A stretch of 64,000 bases of DNA from an uncultured Lachnospiraceae bacterium (GCA_910588565.1 CAJUPF010000002.1:71703-135702); one strand, 5' to 3'. Positions 19,501 to 28,421 are shown, numbered from the stretch's first letter. Notes: a model not told the origin generated them from the sequence alone. Made by a program: numbers and translations.

Positions 19501-21075
19501 CTGGCCTGCATAGGTATCTGTCTCATATGTATAGCTGCTGTTATATCCCCAGTTATACTCCGCCGCGCCGTCTGCCTGATATGCCTGATCTACTGCGCCT
19601 CCGTTATAGATACCGTACTTCTTCCCGGAAGAAATACTGTCACTGCCGCAATCTACATAGTAAGCGACACTGTTGTCTATCGTTTCATTCCCTGCCTCGT
19701 CCGGCTTCTTTGCCAGCCCAGCCCTGGCGCCATTCAATGCTTCCGCTGCGCTCTTTTTCGCTTCGTAATCGGTGGAATCTTTTAGCTGCAGAGCCGCTTC
19801 ATATGCTGTCTCAAATACCTGCCAGCTCTCCGCTGTATAGCGCTCTGTCTCATTCCCTGTTTCGTAAATTGTCTTCGCCGCTTCTAATGCCGCTAAAAGT
19901 CCGTCATCTTCTGGCCGTATACTTTCTTTCGAGATTTTAATTGCTCCCAAAAATGGCGCCCATGACTCATCGTTACTGCGTACCGCGGAAACAGTTACCA
20001 CCTGTTTTTCATCTGTTACAGTAAAATCTGCTGTAAGGCTTTTTACTGTATTCACCTCGATGTCATTTGTTGTATTCAGATTGGAAATCAAATTCTGTTT
20101 TTCGTTTGTCCCAACCTGCAAATCAACATTCAGCACACGCTGTCCATCATGCGTACAGTAGGGAATATCCACTTTCACACGGTAATCCCCCTGGGGAAGC
20201 TCAAAATAATAGTTCAGTTTCGCACTGTCATCCCCTTTGATTATCCTGACCGTATGCCCAGCAAAATTAGACGGACTAATTGTCTCAAACTCGTATCCCC
20301 CAGCGTATCCCCAGTGATACTCAGCCGCGCTGTCCGCCTGATATTCCTGATCTACGCTGCCGCCATTATATATTCCATATCGTTCTCCCTCTGGAAGTGC
20401 ATCACCGCCGCAGTCTACATAATAAGCGATTGTTTTGTCTATCAATTCCTTTTTTTCCATGATTTTAATATATCCCAGGAATGGCGCCCATGCCTTGTCA
20501 TTGCTACGCACGGCAGAAACAGTCACCAGCTGCTTCTCCTCTGTTACAGTAAAATCTGCCGTAATACTTTTTGTACTGTTTTCCGCAATGTCATCTGTTG
20601 TATTCAGATCGGAAACCAGATTTTGTTTTGCCCCTTCACCAACCTGCAAATCTATGTTCATCACTCGGTTTCCCCAATGTGCGCAGTGCGGCATATCCAC
20701 TTTCAGACAGTAATCTCCCTGTGGAAGCTCAAAATAATAAGATAATGGCTCTGCATCATTGCCTTTTATCAGACGAACCGCCTGGTTTTCGTAAACAGCT
20801 GTCTCATATTCATAACTGCTGTCATACCCCCAGTGATACTCTGCCGCGCTGTCCGCCTGGTATGCCTGATCCGCTGCGTCTCCGTTATAAAGCCCATAGC
20901 TCTCGCCCTCCGGAAGTACATCTCCGCCGCAATTTACACTATAGAATACGACAGGCTCCTGTTCCACAGGATTCTCCGCCCTTACAGTAACCGTCTGCGT
21001 CAGGTTCCCCATTAGCAGGATAACCGCCGCAAGCCCTGCAAAAATTCTTTTTGTTACTGGTATTTTTCCTTTCAT
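16534..21075 (-). CDS. Large secreted protein with four malectin-like modules, no visible catalytic domain
   Basis: 1513 residues with a signal peptide and an AGGAGG ribosome site. Four copies of a roughly 170-residue module start YYVDCG/FYSVNCGG and end WAPFLGYIKI-like; three are closely related (about 42-212, 214-385, 468-638) and the fourth (about 1000-1175) is divergent. They resemble malectin-type carbohydrate-binding domains. Between and after them are FIVAR helical repeats (about 390-460, 640-705, 1180-1315), a LamG/concanavalin-like domain (about 710-905), Big_2 (about 915-990), a PEDNK linker, an InlB B-repeat (VTFDSAGGSK...FKGWYAG, about 1350-1415) and a Fn3-like lysine-rich end. 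I see no known active-site motif, so it is probably an adhesin or glycan-capturing scaffold for the GH95 enzyme encoded next. Confidence 0.8.
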   Translation of the reverse strand: MKGKIPVTKRIFAGLAAVILLMGNLTQTVTVRAENPVEQEPVVFYSVNCGGDVLPEGESYGLYNGDAADQAYQADSAAEYHWGYDSSYEYETAVYENQAVRLIKGNDAEPLSYYFELPQGDYCLKVDMPHCAHWGNRVMNIDLQVGEGAKQNLVSDLNTTDDIAENSTKSITADFTVTEEKQLVTVSAVRSNDKAWAPFLGYIKIMEKKELIDKTIAYYVDCGGDALPEGERYGIYNGGSVDQEYQADSAAEYHWGYAGGYEFETISPSNFAGHTVRIIKGDDSAKLNYYFELPQGDYRVKVDIPYCTHDGQRVLNVDLQVGTNEKQNLISNLNTTNDIEVNTVKSLTADFTVTDEKQVVTVSAVRSNDESWAPFLGAIKISKESIRPEDDGLLAALEAAKTIYETGNETERYTAESWQVFETAYEAALQLKDSTDYEAKKSAAEALNGARAGLAKKPDEAGNETIDNSVAYYVDCGSDSISSGKKYGIYNGGAVDQAYQADGAAEYNWGYNSSYTYETDTYAGQKIRLVKGDDAAALSYYFELPKGNYSVDVEIPHCTYWGNRVMNIDLQVGQGAKQSLISNLNTTEDIAANSSKMITADFTVAEEKQLVTVFAVRSSSNAWAPYFGQITIRVRNKLLQALEGAKDIYEAGNTQEYYTKDSWEAFAKAYEEAKALEESTDEDRRSAAADQLADAQKSLKKAKRSVWNYDFEDGIADASLVVNKSGNNISEYTGTADYGEGRNGGKALQTGSYGLRLNKKNLGKEYTVNAWICANGTISNNTALLFLGHHDPQKWAGIAGSGLAGQCKIWTMADGSYTTLSEKISVPRAEWTMITMQSDGRTTMIYENGELAAWSKEITDVLSGVNQDIYLCVNFWDGQVRGLIDDVSVYDECLTQEEVYQLYDSRSEEEILDSEGFVAPEKMTVVSGSQKKITVTLPKGVKQAKLTFASDDRSVAEVSEDGTVTGIAPGTAVVTTSATIGNTAKSCDTAITVRSADVVAEDGVLYFVDCGNEDTGLTAEDLFGQYNRTPDQKLGADSVTDKTWGWGKIGENDPETGTNKKADEDSKEFTYRVAGASSDFYYEFELPEELYQVEVTIPYFLSGSNTRTFEILASSGADGAVYETVANNINTKQIDGSARTYSAVCAADGENPLRLSFLSDSDAWGPIVSAIRISEVSVQPYVDALQKTIDMAKLYQVKDYSDASYNVLQAAIQNAEEAISSIATAKQARELDDALKAAVRNLEPGVNARIASLKGTIERAKACSQADYTEDSYAKLQEAVEAAEAQLGQIVSVSQAMKLEDAVLKAMDALVKKTPVKPPVDNKPEDNKPEDNKPTDNKPTDNGQDKKPPVSYQVTFDSAGGSKTASQTVVSGQKAAVPKQPTRANYLFKGWYAGNQNYDFNQAVTANLTLKAKWTKVTVGTPKITSAKNSKSKQCVVKIKKVSGAAGYDVVYSTDKKFRKSVKKINSRKNQATIKKLKKGKTYYIKVRAYKYDSKGKKISGKYSTKKKILVKK

Positions 21076-21125
21076 GCTCTTCTCCTCCTAACTTATCTCA
21101 TTATCTGATAACTTTGCATATTACC

Positions 21126-21154
21126 AGTATACCTGCACTTTGCCCTATAAAAAA
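21126..21154 (-). promoter_or_regulatory. Promoter of the four-module/GH95 operon with weak -35
   Basis: TATACT at 21126-21131 is 17 nt from TTTTTT at 21149-21154 and about 50 nt upstream of the ATG. The good -10 with no real -35 would suit activation by an AraC-type regulator such as the one encoded at 24-25.6 kb; that link is inference. Confidence 0.4.
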
Positions 21155-21197
21155 GCGGATTTTTTACTGAAAATATAGAATTTTTTCCATTTTTCCG

Positions 21198-21247
21198 CAA
21201 AAAATTTCCTGCTCCTGAAAAAATTCTGACCAGGTAAGCAGGAAAGT
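21198..21247 (-). terminator. Terminator after the regulator-kinase-binding protein operon
   Basis: On the minus strand TTTCCTGC pairs with GCAGGAAA, with an inner CCTG/CAGG pair, followed by TTTTTT. It separates the sensing operon from the secreted-protein operon. Confidence 0.7.
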
Positions 21248-21260
21248 GAAACGTTTTTTT

Positions 21261-22244
21261 CTAAAAAGAAAAGAGTAGTTTTTCATTCTCATCTGAATAT
21301 ATATTGTCAACTGTAATCACTTCCATTCCGGAATCAATTACTTTCTCCACAGGTTCCCCACGTGCTGCACGCACCGCCGCTTCAATTCCAAGATATCCCA
21401 TATTAAACGGCTTCTGCACAACCAGAGCATCAATCACGCCTTCCTCCATATACTGTATTCCCTCTTTATCATTGTCAAAACCAAGCACCTTTACCTGGCT
21501 GCCGAGTCCCAGCTCATCAACCGCCCTTGCCGCTCCGATAATGGAATACAGGTTCAATCCAGCTATCATAGTAATATCCTGTCGTTTCATAAACAGCTCC
21601 TTTGTCAGCTCATAGGACTTTTCATAATCGGAATCACAGTACATGATTTCTGCAATCCTATCTTGTTCTTTTCCCAGACCCTGACGCATCCCCTGCTCAC
21701 GCTCAATTGCAGTGGATGCTCCCTTCACATGAGCCATCACCGCGATTTTCGTATCCTCCTCCACAAACTGCCTCATCTTTTCCCCCAGTGCAGTACCTGC
21801 ATGAATATTGTCGGTCCCGATATAGGATGTTTCGATATCCTGATCAATCTTCGAATCAATAAGAATCAGCCTGATCCCGGCTTTTGCAATCTGTTCCATT
21901 TCATCCGTCATACCTGAATACAGAATCGGGGAAATCGCGATAACATCCGGCTTTTCTGTAATCGCATCCTGAATATACGCAATCTGCGCCTTATAATCTG
22001 ATTCCACGTCCGGTGCAAAAACAGTAAGTTCTGCCTGGAGCTCTTTCGCAGCGCTTCTCGCTCCATAAATCGTATCCATCCAAAAATCATTATCTTCATC
22101 GTATACTTTGGGAATAAATATAATCCTGACAGGACTGTTTGCCTGATACTGTTTCATACCATACAAAAAGCACAGGATAATGCTGCCGAATACAAGCACA
22201 GCAGCCATCAGCTTCTTTTTAGCGCCCTTTCTGTGGTATCTCAT
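21261..22244 (-). CDS. Membrane-anchored periplasmic-type sugar-binding protein (sensor accessory)
   Basis: Peripla_BP_4/RbsB-type binding protein of about 327 residues. The start is ATG 22244, placed well behind AGGTGA and overlapping the kinase gene by 26 nt. Instead of a lipobox it has one uncleaved N-terminal membrane segment (about 12-31), then the two-lobed fold beginning VRIIFIPKVYDEDNDFW, with GFDNDKEG near 250. Such anchored binding proteins serve as ligand sensors for adjacent LytS/YesM-type kinases, as XylFII does for LytS in Clostridium beijerinckii. There is no transporter gene next to it, which supports a sensing rather than uptake role. The ligand is unknown. Confidence 0.85.
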   Translation of the reverse strand: MRYHRKGAKKKLMAAVLVFGSIILCFLYGMKQYQANSPVRIIFIPKVYDEDNDFWMDTIYGARSAAKELQAELTVFAPDVESDYKAQIAYIQDAITEKPDVIAISPILYSGMTDEMEQIAKAGIRLILIDSKIDQDIETSYIGTDNIHAGTALGEKMRQFVEEDTKIAVMAHVKGASTAIEREQGMRQGLGKEQDRIAEIMYCDSDYEKSYELTKELFMKRQDITMIAGLNLYSIIGAARAVDELGLGSQVKVLGFDNDKEGIQYMEEGVIDALVVQKPFNMGYLGIEAAVRAARGEPVEKVIDSGMEVITVDNIYSDENEKLLFSF

Positions 22245-24018
22245 TTGGATCACCTGACCTCTCATACGGAATTACCATTGTAACAACTGTCCCCACATCT
22301 TTCTCACTCTCAATTTTAAATTCGCACTGTTCACCATAATACAGCTGCATCCGCTGTCTGATATTTCCAATGCCAATACCACTGTGCTTTTTCCCATCCT
22401 GTTTTTTCTGTTCAAAAATATGGCACAGGAAATCTTCTTCCATACCAATCCCATTATCCGACACTTTCAACACAATGCTATCCTGCATTTGATATCCTAC
22501 TATTTCAATCATCCCGACTGATGCTTTATATTTAAGTCCATGATAAAGCGCATTCTCCACCAATGGCTGTAACACCAGCTTTATAATCCTATGTTCCAAA
22601 ATCCTCTCATCTACTTCTATTTTATAATCAAGCTTGTCCGCATAACGCATTTTCTGAATAATCAGATAATTTTTGGTATACTCCAATTCCTCACGCAATG
22701 TGACATACAGATCGGATTTGCCAATTGCCTGACGGAAAAAATGTGCAAGTGCAGAGGTCATCTGAATCGCTTTTTCTGATTCCTCTGATTCAATCATCCA
22801 AATAATGGAGTCCAGCGTGTTATATAAAAAATGAGGATTGATCTGCGACTGCAGTGCTTTCAGCTCAATCTTGCGTTTTTCCTCCTCTTTATGGACATTT
22901 TTCTGGATCAAATCTTCAATCTGAGAAATCATCCTGCTAAAATTTTGCTGAAGTCTGTAGATCTCATTGTTCCCCTGCACCTGGATTTGAACAGACGTAA
23001 AATCTCCTGTTTTAGCCTGATCCATTGCCTTCTCCAACTGTTTTACCGGCTTTGTGATATTACCAGACATAAACACTGCCATAGCAATTGCAAGCAGTCC
23101 AAGCGCCCCTGCAATCACAAAATAAATCGCCCAAATCACTGCTTCCCCTTCTACTAGCTCTGAAACATAGACAACACCAACAATTGTCCAGCCTGTTTTT
23201 TCAGAATAAAACGGCGTATATATTTTTTCTTCCCCTCTCTCATCCGTGTAGACTGCGCTCGCCCCCTGGCTTATAATCTGCGTTAGCCGCTCTTTTTTAA
23301 CCCCGCTTAAAATCAGCTGTTGCTGCGGATGGTATACAATGCCTCCACTCTCATCCACAATATAGACATAACCACGCGTTCCAAGACTGACCGCTTCACA
23401 CAAATCATTGATTTCATTATAATTTAGATCAATCATCAGTATACCTTCGACCTGTCCGGTCTTTAAATTCTGCAGGCCCCGGCTCATCGTAACCACCCAG
23501 TCATACTGTCCTTTTACAATATTCTGGACATGTGAAGTAGAAAGACTTATATTTTTTCCGGCTTCTTTCGCTTTCCGATACCACGTCTTCTGTTCCAGAC
23601 GCGCATACTCATTGAGTTCCTCCCCACCGGAATTAATAAAATACCTTCCATTATCCCCCAGCAGAATAATGTTGGAAATATCCCTGTGTACACCGAGCAT
23701 TGTTTGAAATTCTTCCCGCATCTTCTGCTCTACAGCCTGTTTTGCCGCCTCGTCCCTGCCAAAGAAATAGTCCTGTATGTTGCCATTGCCCACAATGATC
23801 TGAGAAATATTTTCCATATAATCAACATAACTTTCAATATTAAAATTGACCTGTTCCACCAGCTCCTCGCTGTTATTCCTGGAATTGCGCTCCAGGCTGC
23901 TTCTTGTATACCAGACAGAAAGCAGCAGAAATGCACCTATGCTCAGAGAAATCAGCAGAAAAAACTCCCCCATAATCTGCGTTCTTATGCTGCTTTTTAT
24001 TCTGTCTTTCACCTTCAT
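22219..24018 (-). CDS. Sensor histidine kinase with dCache sensor (YesM-type)
   Basis: 599 residues: membrane segment about 16-38, an extracellular double-Cache-like sensor (about 45-290; GYVYIVDESGGIVYHP), second membrane segment about 300-320, HAMP, then His_kinase with QINPHFLYNTLDSIIWM and a HATPase domain (LVENALYHGLKY, DNGIGM, GIGIGNIRQR). It overlaps the regulator upstream by 4 nt (ATGA) and the binding-protein gene downstream by 26 nt, so all three are made together. The sensor may read the anchored binding protein in addition to, or instead of, a free ligand. Confidence 0.92.
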   Translation of the reverse strand: MKVKDRIKSSIRTQIMGEFFLLISLSIGAFLLLSVWYTRSSLERNSRNNSEELVEQVNFNIESYVDYMENISQIIVGNGNIQDYFFGRDEAAKQAVEQKMREEFQTMLGVHRDISNIILLGDNGRYFINSGGEELNEYARLEQKTWYRKAKEAGKNISLSTSHVQNIVKGQYDWVVTMSRGLQNLKTGQVEGILMIDLNYNEINDLCEAVSLGTRGYVYIVDESGGIVYHPQQQLILSGVKKERLTQIISQGASAVYTDERGEEKIYTPFYSEKTGWTIVGVVYVSELVEGEAVIWAIYFVIAGALGLLAIAMAVFMSGNITKPVKQLEKAMDQAKTGDFTSVQIQVQGNNEIYRLQQNFSRMISQIEDLIQKNVHKEEEKRKIELKALQSQINPHFLYNTLDSIIWMIESEESEKAIQMTSALAHFFRQAIGKSDLYVTLREELEYTKNYLIIQKMRYADKLDYKIEVDERILEHRIIKLVLQPLVENALYHGLKYKASVGMIEIVGYQMQDSIVLKVSDNGIGMEEDFLCHIFEQKKQDGKKHSGIGIGNIRQRMQLYYGEQCEFKIESEKDVGTVVTMVIPYERSGDPNEIPQKGR

Positions 24019-25604
24019 CGCTCTTTTCCCTTTCTTATCTGCTTTACATGCTCACGCGGAGTCATGCCATAAAATTTTTTATATGCCGCGCCAAAATATC
24101 CGGCATCCCGGTATCCGCATTTTTCCGCAATCTCATACATTTTCAGTGTCTCACTCTCCAGCAGCTCCCTGGCTTTTTTCATACGCTGCTCCGTCAGCGC
24201 TTCCACAAATGTCTTCCCAGCATATTCCTTAAAAGCCGCACTAAAATAACTTACACTAATTGCAAGCTCCTGACAGAGTCCGGAAAGTGACAGCTCCGGA
24301 TCTGCATAATGCTTTTCTATATAATCAATAGCCATCATCGCCTGACGTTCCCCATAACTTCCCCTGTTGCTCTCCAAAATATCCGCTGCCTCTTGAAAAA
24401 ACCGAACTGCCTCCTCCGTCATCTCCGATAAATCAATGCATTGAGGAAGTGCAATAATACTCTCCTGTCCCTTTAAAAACAGTTCTTCGTCCTCTTCTAA
24501 TTCAATCTGATTCACAGAAGATATCATGGCAAAAATCATACCTTGAAGCGCAACGACTGCCTTGCTTTTGGAAATCCAGCATTCCCGGCATTCCTGTTGA
24601 AATCCCTCCAGCTCTTTTCTTACCTCCTCCTTCAGGTTGCTCTTCACTGCAAGAACAATCCGCTGCCTCCTGTCCTGAATCGTCTTCAGCCACCTGATAA
24701 TATCCCATTTATGTTTTAGAAAAAACTCCCATTCAAGCAAAAACTCCCCATGTCCCAAATATAAAAATTCCTTAAGCTTCAAAGCATTCTGATAAGAAAC
24801 ACAGATATCTGCCAAATCTGACACACAGTTTCCAATCAGAAAGCCGATATGATAGCCAAATTCTTTTTCTGCATATACGAGCAGCTCTCCGCATACCATT
24901 CTCGCTTCTTCCATAATCTGTCTGTTATTGCACTGTCTGATCAATAGAATAAGCTGTTTTTCTTCCGTTCCTACAAACGCAAGCACATTGCCGCTGACGG
25001 ATTTTGCCAATGCGGCAATCTGCAAAAGGCAGCTCTCTGAAGTCTTTTCCCGGATATGAACCGCTACTGCAAGGTAGCTCTCTCCCTCAAACGCGATCCC
25101 ATATTCCGCACACTTATCCTGCAGCGTCTCTGTTGTCACATTTCCCAGGACAAGCTGCAGCAGAAGCTGCTCTTTTAACACCTCCAGCCCGTCCAGATAA
25201 GCCGATGCCGCCTGTTCCTGTACCTTTCGCTCATCCAGCCTTTCTTTTGCCTCAGAAAGAGTCCGCATCAGTTCATCTGCTGTCACAGGCTTTAGCACAT
25301 AAGAGAGCGCCTGATACTTCAAAGCTTCTTTTGCATAGGAAAATTCATCGTAACCGCTTAAAATCACTACTTTGGTGCTTTTCTTCTCATTATATATAAA
25401 TTTTGCCAGCTCTAGGCCGTCAATATAAGGCATACAAATATCCGTAAGCACAAGATCAATCTCCTGCTCTTTTAAGACCTCCATCGCCTCTTTTCCATTC
25501 TCACACACGGCTGCCAGCCGATACCCCAGTGATTCCCACGGAATCCTCTTTGAAATCCGCTCCCGAACCAGTATCTCATCATCTACAAGCATTACCTGAT
25601 ACAT
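24015..25604 (-). CDS. YesN/AraC-type response regulator
   Basis: 529 residues. Receiver domain at 1-120 with D8/D9, D55 in VLTDICMP, S in ILSGYDEF and a normal Lys-Pro (YVLKPV). A long middle region follows, with a C-terminal AraC-type helix-turn-helix pair (about 430-525; LSGLCQELAISVSYFSAAF and YEIAEKCGYRDAGYFGAAY). It is the first gene of a three-gene sensing operon and probably activates the adjacent four-module/GH95 operon and perhaps galM, which is transcribed away from it. Confidence 0.92.
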   Translation of the reverse strand: MYQVMLVDDEILVRERISKRIPWESLGYRLAAVCENGKEAMEVLKEQEIDLVLTDICMPYIDGLELAKFIYNEKKSTKVVILSGYDEFSYAKEALKYQALSYVLKPVTADELMRTLSEAKERLDERKVQEQAASAYLDGLEVLKEQLLLQLVLGNVTTETLQDKCAEYGIAFEGESYLAVAVHIREKTSESCLLQIAALAKSVSGNVLAFVGTEEKQLILLIRQCNNRQIMEEARMVCGELLVYAEKEFGYHIGFLIGNCVSDLADICVSYQNALKLKEFLYLGHGEFLLEWEFFLKHKWDIIRWLKTIQDRRQRIVLAVKSNLKEEVRKELEGFQQECRECWISKSKAVVALQGMIFAMISSVNQIELEEDEELFLKGQESIIALPQCIDLSEMTEEAVRFFQEAADILESNRGSYGERQAMMAIDYIEKHYADPELSLSGLCQELAISVSYFSAAFKEYAGKTFVEALTEQRMKKARELLESETLKMYEIAEKCGYRDAGYFGAAYKKFYGMTPREHVKQIRKGKER

Positions 25605-25670
25605 TGCGCTTCCTCTATTCTTTTCTCGTTTTTTAATCTAAATTCTACCATGAATCATAAAATCTTTCAA

Positions 25671-25700
25671 TTGCGGCTCCCTTCCACTGTATGCTATAAT
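25671..25700 (+). promoter_or_regulatory. Sigma-A type promoter of galM
   Basis: TTGCGG at 25671-25676 and TATAAT at 25695-25700, spaced 18 nt, lie 43 bp upstream of the galM ATG, which has an AAAGGAG ribosome site. Confidence 0.6.
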
Positions 25701-25743
25701 AAGCAGGAAAAAGGGAGCGGACGATCAGAAAGGAGTTTTATCT

Positions 25744-26769
25744 ATGACAAAGGAAACCATCGAACAGACAGACATTATCACCCTCACCAATGCAAACGGC
25801 ACACAGGTAAAAGTCAGCGCTCTGGGCGCTACCGTTATGTCCTTTCTTTTTAAAGACAAAGACGGCATTCTGCGCGACGTTGTACTGGGCTATGACGCCC
25901 CCTCCGGCTACTTAGAACACAAAGCCGGATATTTTGGCGCGACGGTCGGCAGAAACGCCAACCGGATTGCAAATGCCAAATGCACGATAAGCGGCGCTGC
26001 CTATGAGCTTGAAGCCAACAGCGACCAGAACAACCTGCACAGCGGGACAAACGGCGTCAGCCACAAACTGTGGGAAGTTGAAAAACTAGACGAAGCTGCC
26101 AACAGTGTGACCCTGAAATTTTTCAGCGCGCATTTAGAGCAGGGTTTCCCCGGAAACATGACCATGCATGTTACATTTACCCTGACAGAGGATGATTCCC
26201 TGAAAATTGCATATGAAGCAGTATCCGATCAGGACACCATCGCCAACTTTACAAACCACAGCTATTTTAATCTTGCCGGCCATAACAGCGGCTGTATCGG
26301 AAAACAGAAATTAAAAATCTACTCCAAAGAAATTACACCGCTGACTGCAGCCCTTGTGCCTTCCGGAGAAATCCGCCAGGTAGCAGGCACGCCAATGGAT
26401 TTTACAGAATTTAAAGAAATCGGCAGGGATATTGACAAAGATTACGATCAGTTAAACATTGCCGGAGGCTACGATCACAATTATGTATTGGACAACAACG
26501 GCAGACTGGCGCTTATGGCAGAAGCCGTATGCGAAGAAACCGGAATCCATCTACACGCTTATACCGATTGTCCGGGCGTGCAGTTTTACACAGGCAATTT
26601 TATCAGCCCGCATACCGGAAAAGACGGCGCTGCCTATGACAAGCGCCATGCATTCTGCTTAGAATCCAACTATTGCCCCAATGCAATAAACATTCCGGAA
26701 TTTCAATCTCCACTGTTAAAAGCAGGAGAAACCTACCATTCCGAAACGGTATACAGATTATCTCTCTAA
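25744..26769 (+). CDS. galM: Aldose 1-epimerase (galactose mutarotase)
   Basis: 341 residues, the usual GalM size. It interconverts alpha and beta anomers of galactose and other aldoses in the cytosol for the Leloir pathway. Family features seen are GATVGRNANRIANA, NLHSGTNGVSHKLW, the catalytic His region NHSYFNLAGH, GGYDHNYVLD, and the catalytic Glu near the end in CLESNYCPNAIN. It is divergent from the sensing operon and followed by tmcAL after 185 bp. A catabolic role on galactose released from host or dietary glycans would fit the locus. Confidence 0.93.
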   Translation: MTKETIEQTDIITLTNANGTQVKVSALGATVMSFLFKDKDGILRDVVLGYDAPSGYLEHKAGYFGATVGRNANRIANAKCTISGAAYELEANSDQNNLHSGTNGVSHKLWEVEKLDEAANSVTLKFFSAHLEQGFPGNMTMHVTFTLTEDDSLKIAYEAVSDQDTIANFTNHSYFNLAGHNSGCIGKQKLKIYSKEITPLTAALVPSGEIRQVAGTPMDFTEFKEIGRDIDKDYDQLNIAGGYDHNYVLDNNGRLALMAEAVCEETGIHLHAYTDCPGVQFYTGNFISPHTGKDGAAYDKRHAFCLESNYCPNAINIPEFQSPLLKAGETYHSETVYRLSL

Positions 26770-26814
26770 GCAGCCGTCCGGCAATACCCCTCGGCATTGC
26801 AAAAGTCTGACAGC

Positions 26815-26868
26815 CCTGCGGCAGCCATGGAGCAAAGCCTTCGTCTGATGCTCTGACAGCGCCGCAGG
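26815..26868 (+). other. Inverted repeat in the galM-tmcAL gap
   Basis: CCTGCGGC (26815-26822) and GCCGCAGG (26861-26868) can pair; a direct repeat TCTGACAGC lies at 26806 and 26852. There is no T-run, so it is not a clear terminator. It could be an RNA structure upstream of tmcAL or a decayed small element. Confidence 0.35.
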
Positions 26869-26954
26869 ACAGAACCTGCTGCGTGGCAGACGGTATATGG
26901 CAGCGGGAAAACCTTCTGCCGTTTCTATATCTAATAAAGTCAGAAAGGAATCCT

Positions 26955-28289
26955 ATGAAAGCAGTTGGCATAATTGCAGAATACAATCCATTTCACAACG
27001 GACATGCCTTTCAGATTCAAAAGGCCAGAGAACTATCTAATGCAGACTGCGTGGTCATTGCTATGAGCGGCAATTTTGTGCAGCGGGGCGCACCTGCCAT
27101 TCTGGATAAATTCAGCCGTACCGCTATGGCTCTTGCCGGCGGCGCCGATTTTGTCTTTGAACTCCCCGTGCTTTTTTCGACAGCTTCCGCAGAATATTTT
27201 GCCGCCGCAGGCATAGCGCTGTTAAATGCTTTAGGCTGCGTGGATTCTGTCTGCTTTGGAGCAGAAACGCCGGATCTGGCACTGCTGGGAGCTGCCGCCG
27301 CTATTCTGGCAGAAGAGCCCGAACTATACACCCAAACTCTCTCTGACTGCCTAAAGCAGGGCATATCATTTCCTTCCGCCAGAGAACAGGCTGTCCGTTT
27401 CTGTATGACGCAGACTATGGCAATACAGCAAACCAGGACAGATTCCCAACCCGGCATACCTTCCACGGTGCCATACCAAAACACATACAATGCGGCTGCC
27501 GAACATAACCAGAAACTTACTGCCATACTTCAGTCACCCAACAATATTCTTGCACTGGAATATATCAAAGCCCTGATCCGTCAGGGTTCTTCTATCCGGC
27601 CACTTCCAATCCAGCGCAGGGGCGCAGGTTATCACACGCCGGATTTAGGGCAGGAATACTGTTCCGCGTCCGCCATCCGCCGTCTTCTGCTGGAACCCTC
27701 CGCTTCTTATGATCTGGAAAAAACACTGAATGCCTATCTTCCCGAATCCGCCGCCCGGATACTTCTAGCCGCAGACGCCCATTTTATGACAGAACAGGAC
27801 TTTTCCCGTATGCTCTGTTACAAACTCTTAAGCGAGCGTGAAAACGGCTATGCCGGCTACGCCGACAGCTCCCCGGATCTGTCCAATAAAATTCTCCGTG
27901 CTCTGGAGGATTTTTCAGATTATCCGGGATTTTGCAAACGCTTAAAAAGCAAAGATATCACCTATACGCGCATCAGCCGCCTGCTGCTGCATATTTTACT
28001 GAATATAAAAACTTCAGACTACGATTCCGGCAAATCCCGCGGTTTTATCCCCTATCTGCGCCTGCTGGGTTTTCAAAAAAAATCTTCTCCCCTGCTGCGT
28101 GAAATCCAAAAAAACTCTACTGTTCCGCTGATCATAAGGCCGGCAAGAGACAGCCAGATTCTTACGCCTCCCGCGGCAGATATCTTCCAGAAGGATCTGT
28201 TTGCTTCCGACTTATACTATGGAACACTGGCCCAGAAGCGCCACATTCCCTGGAAAAACGAATATCAAAGAGGCATTATCGTATATTAG
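26955..28289 (+). CDS. tmcAL: tRNA(Met) cytidine acetate ligase
   Basis: 444 residues from ATG 26955 behind AGAAAGGAATCCT; the open frame begins earlier but without a ribosome site. The N-terminus MKAVGIIAEYNPFHNGH carries the nucleotidyltransferase HxGH-type motif of TmcAL (formerly YlbM), which activates acetate with ATP to form N4-acetylcytidine at the wobble base of elongator tRNA-Met. SAIRRLLLEP (about 240) is the other conserved nucleotide-binding stretch. It ends convergent to two tRNA genes and shares their terminator. Confidence 0.9.
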   Translation: MKAVGIIAEYNPFHNGHAFQIQKARELSNADCVVIAMSGNFVQRGAPAILDKFSRTAMALAGGADFVFELPVLFSTASAEYFAAAGIALLNALGCVDSVCFGAETPDLALLGAAAAILAEEPELYTQTLSDCLKQGISFPSAREQAVRFCMTQTMAIQQTRTDSQPGIPSTVPYQNTYNAAAEHNQKLTAILQSPNNILALEYIKALIRQGSSIRPLPIQRRGAGYHTPDLGQEYCSASAIRRLLLEPSASYDLEKTLNAYLPESAARILLAADAHFMTEQDFSRMLCYKLLSERENGYAGYADSSPDLSNKILRALEDFSDYPGFCKRLKSKDITYTRISRLLLHILLNIKTSDYDSGKSRGFIPYLRLLGFQKKSSPLLREIQKNSTVPLIIRPARDSQILTPPAADIFQKDLFASDLYYGTLAQKRHIPWKNEYQRGIIVY

Positions 28290-28381
28290 GCAGTAATTCC
28301 GCCTTCCACTGAACACTATGGCTCCAGGCTGCTCCGCACGCGGGTAATCGAATATCATGTATTTCCATCATCCATACACAC

Positions 28382-28417
28382 AAAAAACAGCTTCGGAATA
28401 CTCCAAAGCTGTTTTTT
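28382..28417. terminator. Bidirectional terminator (tmcAL / tRNA pair)
   Basis: AAAAAACAGCTT and AAAGCTGTTTTTT form a stem with A and T runs on both sides. It ends the tRNA transcript on the minus strand and tmcAL on the plus strand. Confidence 0.85.
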
Positions 28418-28421
28418 ATCA

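Noticed and set aside
19342..20745. Several long plus-strand open frames of repeated composition
   Set aside because: They are antisense to the repeated modules of the 1513-residue protein; their similarity to each other reflects the repeats on the other strand.
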